From positions 1-24,976 of the forward strand of contig JBBBWG010007613.1 of NCBI GenBank assembly GCA_037176905.1: 24,976 nt of DNA, given 5' to 3'. The translations under genes were made by a program, and so were the position numbers. Positions within the stretch are counted from its first letter, which is position 1. Every line of letters begins with the position of its first letter. The notes under the pieces are model-generated. The model was not told the origin of the DNA and did no database searches. It worked only from the letters and a program-made list of their open reading frames with translations. This DNA is from Azolla pinnata (lineage: Eukaryota > Streptophyta > Polypodiopsida > Salviniales > Salviniaceae). This document shows, in pieces, positions 20,101 to 24,976 of this stretch.

Positions 20101-23100
20101 ACATATCACACCCTAAATTTCACAGGTTTGGCAAGTAAATGAGAGCTCCAAAGAACGATTGCTCCGTGATGAATGCAGTAAATTTTACAGCAGCTCTTGC
20201 TATGTGGTGCTTCACACGAGTGCAGACAGAAAGGAGCACCTTGTTTGTGCTTGGTTGGGGCATCAAAGTATCATGGTGCGTGTTTTTCTGCTCCATGAAT
20301 TGCACCCTTACAAGCGTTCAAATGGTTTGAAGCTTATATATGTATGGTCATTACAAAAATTTCAGGAAACCAGAGAATCATGTATGGAATATGCAAATGA
20401 GATGGCTTCTTCATTGCAAGAGAATGTGGTTCAGGTGAATTCCAGATACTTTAGAACCTGGCCCCGCAACTAGATTCAAATTTCAATATTATGCCACTGT
20501 GTTCAAGAAGATGTATTCAAATATAGTCTGTCTTACAAACCATGTGCACAATCTCTTGCTCATAATAGATGCGACTCGTCGAAGGAAACGAGCCAACTCA
20601 ATTTCTCTCGCTGTTCGAAATGCTTTTCATAATAAAGGTAAGACCGGTGAGTAAACAATTATTTACCAGGACCAAAAATAAAGCTGGATTTGATTGCAGA
20701 GTACTAATGACAGAGTGAACTTATTTCAAGTACACCAATCGGGTCCTCGAAGATGGCGTGCCATTCAAGTGGATGCGGTAATGGAATGCTTCATTTGATT
20801 TCTTTGTTGATGACTGCATTTTATTTGTCATATCAAGGTCATTGAACATATTAAGACCATTGTCATATAGAAGGACAATGTGTTGTATGGCTTTGATATT
20901 AAGACCGTATGCCTTATATTTTGATACTGAGGTACTTGGAGACAATGTCTTTTCCAGGATTCAACATTTCTAAATTCATCTAGTTGTTTTTTCCTCCAAG
21001 TGGGAGAGACCTTATACACATGGTATGGAAAGTTTAGTAGTCTAGAGGAGCAAGAAGCAACCAAAAACATGGTATACCATCTCAGGGTACGTTTGAAATG
21101 TGAAAAGGATAAGAATTTGAATTAAATTTCCATTGATTGTGTGAACGGATTCCTGTTTCTAACATTCTCACAATTGATGTGGTTTCAGCCAAATGCAACT
21201 TTGATGAACATTAAAGAGGGGCTTGAAACACACATGTTCTGGAACATGTTAGGTGGTAGAAGAAGCTATCCTGACCATCATGAACCAAAAGACAGTGCAA
21301 AGGACCCTCGTTTATTTTCCTGCCAATTTAAAAGAGGTAAATTTGTCAATAGATCTATATTTCCCATAAAGGCTCGAAATACGAAGTGCATAGTATTTGA
21401 ACACTGCCTGATTTTCCATATGTAATATGCATAAACTTTTGATTTTTTTGTGATGGGTTGTTTGAATCAAGCCTCTATAAATAAAAAAGGAATGCCTAGA
21501 TCCATACTTTTATTACCTTATGAATTCAGTGAAGGCAAATATACCAACATATTTCTAGTCATTTGCTCCCAAAAATGAGACAATAGTGTATGATGTGATC
21601 TCTTGTTTTATCTTATAGGCCATTTTGTCCTTCTTAAAGATATTAATATATCTTTCGTTCTTTCTCTAACACTACATCGCTAACTCGAAAGGATTTGTTT
21701 TAATGTACACTATCGCAGTTTAATTTATGTGCATTGTCATCCCATTATTCTGATGAAGCTGACAAATCTTTTCCCGTGGTCTTGGAACATCAACAGTAAT
21801 ACCTCGTCTATATGTCCAACATTGTGTTTAGTAGGGAATATAAATAAACTGCTTTGTTGTTGGCATGTGTATTTTAACCCTTGCCCCTTGAATAAGATTG
21901 CCATTTCTACTACTTTACATGTACTTGTTGCGGGAATCATCCATCCACAATTGGCAGGAGAACTGAAGGTAATCCAACAAGAGAACAGAGTGGGATATAG
22001 TTGTAGGTATGGTTTTCTCAGATTCCACTGATAGCCAAGCTGCTTTTTGCAGCTCAAAGAAATATTCAATTTTACTCGAGAAGATTTCATGAGTGATGAA
22101 ATCATGATAGTGGACTGCCACACTGATATTTTTGTTTGGGTGGGCCTAGCATCTAGTCCACAACTAAAGCTAAAGTCATTTGAGCTGGGCCAGGTATTAT
22201 TTCTCTTTCAAAGAATGTCCTTATGACGAGCATTCATCTGTTATCATTGGGCAGTTTCATGTCGATCAATGTTGACCAGGAGTACATCAAATGGGCTGCT
22301 AAATACGAGGGAGTATCCATGGAAGCTCCTATTTACAAGATAACTGAAGGATGTGAACCAACTATTTTTACATCAATCTGCAGCTGGGACTCTAGTGTGA
22401 AGGGAGAGGTACTCAATTCTTTTGGTATATGGAAAATAGTTGTGTGATTCATTCAAAATTATAGCAGGATCAACAGTGTATTTTGCGAGACTCTTCCTTT
22501 GTGCTTGTATTTGTTGGAAATAACTATGAGTTGACACAAATAAATTTCATGGGTTTGGTATGCTTGTATTTAAATACACAGACAACTTGTGCATAACAAA
22601 AGCTTGTTTCTGGGTCCTCCTTAAATTGTGTCATGTATTTAGATAAGTGAAGTCTTCTAAGTAAGGAAAACTGCTCGACCAGAGCCTTATTACAAAGATA
22701 TGTTTAAAAAGTGAATGCTCCTGATTCTACTCCCCTTTTTCACTTTTTGCAGCAACATCTCAATTCTTTTGAAAGGAAACTCTCGTCACTGAAGAGAGAA
22801 TCGGCAGGCACACAACAGGTAACACAGACAGAACAAGCATAAAATTGCCCGTTTATCTCATAATTTTGTATTGCTTTATGTTTTCTCCTTCTTTTGCCTT
22901 CAAAACAGATACTTCCAGCTCAATTGCAAAGAGCTGCATCCGATTCCAAAACCTTTCAACAGACTATAAACAAAGAGAGACTGAACACAAGCTTCACATT
23001 AAAACCCTCAAATTTGATGGATAGAGGAGGCAGGGCAGCGAAGACGGCGGTAAGATACGGCAGGCCCGTGCCCAAATCCCCGACTATATCTTTGTTGTCT

Positions 23101-24617
23101 GGAGTGTTCGAGGCACCGAAAGGGCGAGAGGCACCTCCCAACACTCCAATTGTGAATCTCTCGGTGAGGACGCCGAGGTTCGTCGAACCTTCTGGAAACT
23201 CACCTCCAGCGACGCCTCGACACTCCAGAACTCCGGGTGCAACTCCTTGCTATACTAGCGCCACACCCCGCCATCGCAAAACTCCTAGTGCACCCCAAAC
23301 ACCTGCCATTGCCACGCTCGCATCCTCCTTCGAGGCCTATGAAGATAGGTTTGCCTTTGCTTGGCCAGGTACGTGTAATGAATTTATGGTCACTTTAGGG
23401 TCTCCCGCTCCCCCCCTCCACTGGAAAAAAAACATTGTCTTTTTCTATCAGCACCAGTTATATTTCGAGGACTCCATTTGTGAATCACATTTTCCCAACT
23501 CAATCATTCTCTTGCACTCAATTGTTTGATAAGATAAAGGTGAAAATAGGCATTTCATTGAGCGTATTGCCATTGTATCCCCCTGCTTTGACAAATAAAT
23601 AGAAGTGACAGTGCTTGCAAACTTAGATGGAAGGTGAGCTGCTCTTTTTATTGAAAATTTATGGATAATTTCTAGCTAGATCTTCATGGTCGTTTCAGCA
23701 GGAGGTCCATTTTCCCCCTCAAATTATGGCCACTTTTGGTATGCATATGGTCACAAGTAGTTAGTGTGCCATCCACAATTACACATTTATCAATCAACCA
23801 TTCGTTTATAACCAGTGATTGCCTAAAGTTTGTATCTTATAGTTCGATTAATAGTTTTGGTGGTGAATTTCATCAAGCTCTGAATATTGGAAATGCTAAT
23901 ACAAAAGTTTCTGTCTGCATGATGAATTATGAGCATGATTTTGGGTCATGTTTTCTGGGAGCAGGAATGTATCCAAGATACGACGAGAAACCAAGCCAAG
24001 ACAATGATGCGGACCATGATGAAGAAACCGGTGAAGTATTCAGCGGTGATGGTGATGACGATGGTGATGGAGATAGTGAGGCGTCGAAGGTGACGAAGCA
24101 ACCTAGTGTCACGAAGCTAGAAGAGGCTTATCCATATGATCGCTTGAAGGTTTCCTCCTCCAATCCTGTGGTGGGCATAGACACATCCAAGCGCGAGGTT
24201 GGTAATGTAATTGCAGAAAAGGAGAGAGAGATTCAAAGCACGATTCGAATAAGTTCGGTAGAGCGAATGTTTGGCGTATCACTCGGCAACAATCCATCTT
24301 TGGGGACCAAAAAAGTGGATTCACCATTACACATTAAAAAAAAGTCATTAATGAAGTGATAGTAATCGGTGCAGTCAAATAAGGTGGTGATTTGTGGATG
24401 GTTAAGGATGTCATTAGTGGATGGTGATGGATATATAACTTTAGGTGAGAAATTCTATATCGATCTAAACTTGAGGCGCTGTTTGGCTTGGCTTTGTTTG
24501 CAGAGCTACCTGTCGCATGAAGAATTCCAAGAAGTATTCCACATGGACAAAGATACATTCTATAAGCTCCCGAGATGGAAGCAAGACAAGTACAAAGCCT
24601 TCCTCAACTTGTTCTGA
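17169..24617 (+). CDS. VLN: Villin (gelsolin-repeat actin-binding protein with headpiece), 22 exons, about 994 aa
   Basis: Villins bind, bundle and often sever or cap actin filaments in the cytoplasm. Exons: 17169-17233, 17928-18027, 18114-18182, 18336-18560, 18642-18819, 18953-19082, 19431-19593, 19681-19837, 19931-20031, 20126-20275, 20366-20434, 20569-20637, 20700-20777, 20958-21086, 21189-21336, 21958-21968, 22053-22193, 22280-22408, 22753-22818, 22909-23368, 23965-24197, 24504-24617 (2985 nt, in frame, all GT-AG). The start [12 protein letters not shown] matches plant villins. Six gelsolin repeats span about residues 20-710; examples are [20 protein letters not shown] (G1), [20 protein letters not shown] (end of G2) and FNFTRED...[12 protein letters not shown] (G6). 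A Pro/Ser/Thr-rich, then acidic linker (about 710-930) leads to a headpiece with PYDRLK, EEFQEVF and [17 protein letters not shown]. Length is normal for plants. The borders of the linker exons 20/21 are least certain. Confidence 0.93.
18561..18641 (+). other. Villin intron 4: 81 nt, in frame, no stop
   Basis: The intron begins GTCAATCC and ends CCGCAG and is a multiple of three. Read through in the coding frame it has no stop and would insert 27 residues. Family alignment ([10 protein letters not shown] against KEVPFARSSL) says it is normally removed. Confidence 0.7.
20276..20365 (+). other. Villin intron 10: 90 nt, in frame, no stop
   Basis: The intron begins GTGCGTG and ends ATTTCAG and is a multiple of three. 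Retention would add 30 residues ([12 protein letters not shown]...) between GHQSIM and ETRESC without a stop. Known villins are contiguous here, so the spliced form is the expected one. Confidence 0.7.
21958..21968 (+). other. 11-nt micro-exon (villin exon 16)
   Basis: GAGAACTGAAG is bounded by ...TTGGCAG and GTAATCC. Exon 15 ends in phase 1 (AGA G) and exon 17 starts in phase 0 (CTC AAA GAA). Only this insertion restores the frame, giving [15 protein letters not shown], which aligns without gaps to the FTKEVLKVTEIYNFT stretch of known plant villins. Confidence 0.85.
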
Positions 24618-24976
24618 GCTGCCTGCGTACAACCTCGGCCGAGTGCGCAGCTCCAGTGGCACATGTAAATAATATGAAATGATTTTGGAATAACAACGGC
24701 AGCCTTCCAAACGTACGCGCAACGGATAACAGTGTTTTATTTCCTTTCTCGTTGTAATTTGGTGTTTTGAAGTCCGAGATTTTGGTAATCCGAATGCATT
24801 TGCCTATCTGCCTAAGAAAGAGGCTTCCCTGCTTTACTTGGGGAACTTGCTCAAACTTGTGATGGTATGAAGCGGGGAGGTGAAGCATTGCAACCTTAAT
24901 TAAGAGATGGTAGAAATTCAGAGTGTTGCTATAATGCACCCTTCCAAGATTGGAATGATGATATATATATATATAT
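24618..24976 (+). other. Villin 3' flank / 3' UTR
   Basis: The DNA after the villin TGA should hold its 3' UTR and polyadenylation site. AATAATATGAAAT at about 24668 and T-rich tracts around 24735-24780 are plausible but not canonical signals. The window ends in an AT dinucleotide run at about 24960-24976. No other gene was seen. Confidence 0.5.

Overview
The window is nuclear DNA from a land plant. It carries three multi-exon plant genes (a D-type cyclin with an LxCxE motif, a tRNA isopentenyltransferase and a villin with a C-terminal headpiece), GT-AG introns mostly of 62-700 nt, and TTTAGGG telomere-type motifs. The proteins are clearly plant-like but diverged, and the DNA is crowded with CAT/GAT, GCC and TATC microsatellites. 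I infer a non-flowering land plant (lycophyte, fern or bryophyte), but the sequence alone does not settle the lineage. No bacterial, organellar, CRISPR or phage signal is visible.

Layout. 1-590: CAT/CAC microsatellite and a 42-bp tandem duplication. About 590-1850, minus strand: broken coding sequence that resembles the C-terminal part of a non-LTR (LINE-type) reverse transcriptase. 1850-2560: AT-rich DNA with no gene seen. 2560-2865: 122-bp tandem repeat built around TTTAGGG motifs. 2870-3085: dense G-box (CACGTG) cluster, promoter-like. 3085-5180: microsatellite-rich DNA with no CDS I can support. 5181-5389: an array of ten W-box hexamers in two opposed blocks. 5434-8120, minus: six-exon cyclin D gene. 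8121-9030: its likely promoter and 5' UTR, with a (CT)11 tract and about 250 bp of GAT/GAA repeat. 9030-10986: no gene recognised. 10987-14290, minus: eleven-exon tRNA isopentenyltransferase gene, about 460 aa. 14291-17168: shared divergent upstream region with telo-boxes and E2F-like sites. 17169-24617, plus: 22-exon villin gene, about 994 aa. 24618-24976: villin 3' flank.

Exon models were built by hand from GT/AG sites, reading phase and remembered family sequence. All three close in frame with complete C-termini. The genes do not form one pathway: cyclin D acts at G1/S through CDK and RBR; tRNA isopentenyltransferase modifies A37 of tRNAs and supplies cis-zeatin precursors; villin bundles and severs or caps actin filaments. 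Cytokinin signalling acting through D-type cyclins is a known theme, but nothing here shows that the adjacency is functional.

Most notable points: an 11-nt micro-exon and two short stop-free in-frame introns in villin, simple-repeat expansions inside the cyclin box, the two-sided W-box array just downstream of the cyclin stop, and a G-box cluster that has no recognisable gene beside it.
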